A stretch of DNA of 53,616 bases. It comes from an uncultured Propionibacteriaceae bacterium. GTDB lineage: Bacteria; Actinomycetota; Actinomycetes; Propionibacteriales; Propionibacteriaceae. Positions 53,527 to 53,616 of the stretch are shown one piece after another. The translations under genes and the position numbers were made by a program. The DNA lies in assembly GCA_937988865.1 (NCBI GenBank), contig CALKHV010000020.1, positions 1 to 53,616 on the forward strand. The letters are read 5' to 3'. The stretch's first letter is position 1. Every line of letters starts with the position of its first letter. The notes beneath the pieces were generated by a model. The model did not search any database. It was not told where the DNA came from and worked only from the letters and a program-made list of their open reading frames with translations.

Positions 53527-53616
53527 TCTGGCACGCGCGACGCCCTTGGGATCCACATGCGATCTCGAGATTCACCGTCGGCGGTCGTGGCCGTAGGTGA
53601 GGAAGCGCCCCCAGCC
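53527..53616 (+). repeat. Repeat module, copy 2 (cut by window end)
   Basis: TCTGGCACGCG at 53527, TCGGCGGTCGTGGCCGTA from 53578, then GAGGAAGCGCCCCCAGCC up to the last base. By analogy with copy 1 the other arm of a terminator hairpin should follow just outside the window. The rest of 53476-53616 shows no coding sequence that I can support. Confidence 0.55.

Overview
The window is a GC-rich (about two-thirds G+C by eye) stretch of actinobacterial chromosome. The marks are a complete Pup-proteasome locus (arc, dop, pup, prcB, prcA), an actinobacterial integration host factor (mihF) beside gmk-rpoZ-metK, a PriA without helicase motifs, GTG/TTG starts, and many apparently leaderless genes. Gene order suggests Propionibacteriales or a close relative; that placement is inference. 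Nearly all of it is core chromosome; only the last ~700 bp, after a tRNA-Pro gene, looks accessory.

Layout. 1-6.0 kb: end of a DUF1295 membrane protein, aspS, a minimal zincin, a dienelactone hydrolase, rarA and a YihY-type membrane protein. 6.1-14.1 kb: alaS-ruvX-mltG, then shikimate genes aroE-aroC-aroK-aroB. 14.1-19.5 kb: a pentapeptide-repeat protein, efp-nusB, two unrelated MFS transporters and a zinc dehydrogenase; the transporters and dehydrogenase sit where many actinobacteria carry pyrR-pyrB-pyrC. 19.6-28.7 kb: carA-carB-pyrD-pyrF (UMP synthesis), mihF, gmk, rpoZ, metK. 28.7-35.2 kb: an unknown small protein, priA-fmt-rsmB, rpe, a PAC2 protein. 35.3-40.0 kb: cobalamin-dependent metH and an S49 peptidase. 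40.1-52.8 kb: HAD-trmI-arc, a stand-alone aspartate carbamoyltransferase, a DUF3054 protein, then an almost gapless run: aminotransferase IV, dop, pup, prcB, prcA, tyrA, cmk, plsC, der. 52.85-53.6 kb: tRNA-Pro(GGG), clustered short repeats, a MntA-like nucleotidyltransferase, and two copies of a repeat module, the second cut by the window end.

Functional threads: pyrimidine synthesis is split between carA-carB-pyrD-pyrF and a distant pyrB of the E. coli sequence type; chorismate made by aroE/C/K/B feeds tyrA and the PabC-like lyase; tagging and degradation genes are translationally coupled to tyrosine and CMP-kinase genes.

The most unusual signal is at the DNA-word level. The hexamer GGACGC/GCGTCC recurs roughly every 120-170 bp on both strands, in all reading frames and in intergenic DNA, and appears to bend codon choice: by hand count about 65 of about 110 Gly-Arg pairs are written GGA CGC. 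This resembles highly iterated motifs such as HIP1 or DNA-uptake sequences; I know of no such description for this lineage. Other points of interest are an Arc ATPase without the usual GQYL tail, a duplicated G-tract segment at the carA/carB junction, and -10 boxes placed exactly 6-7 nt before many start codons.
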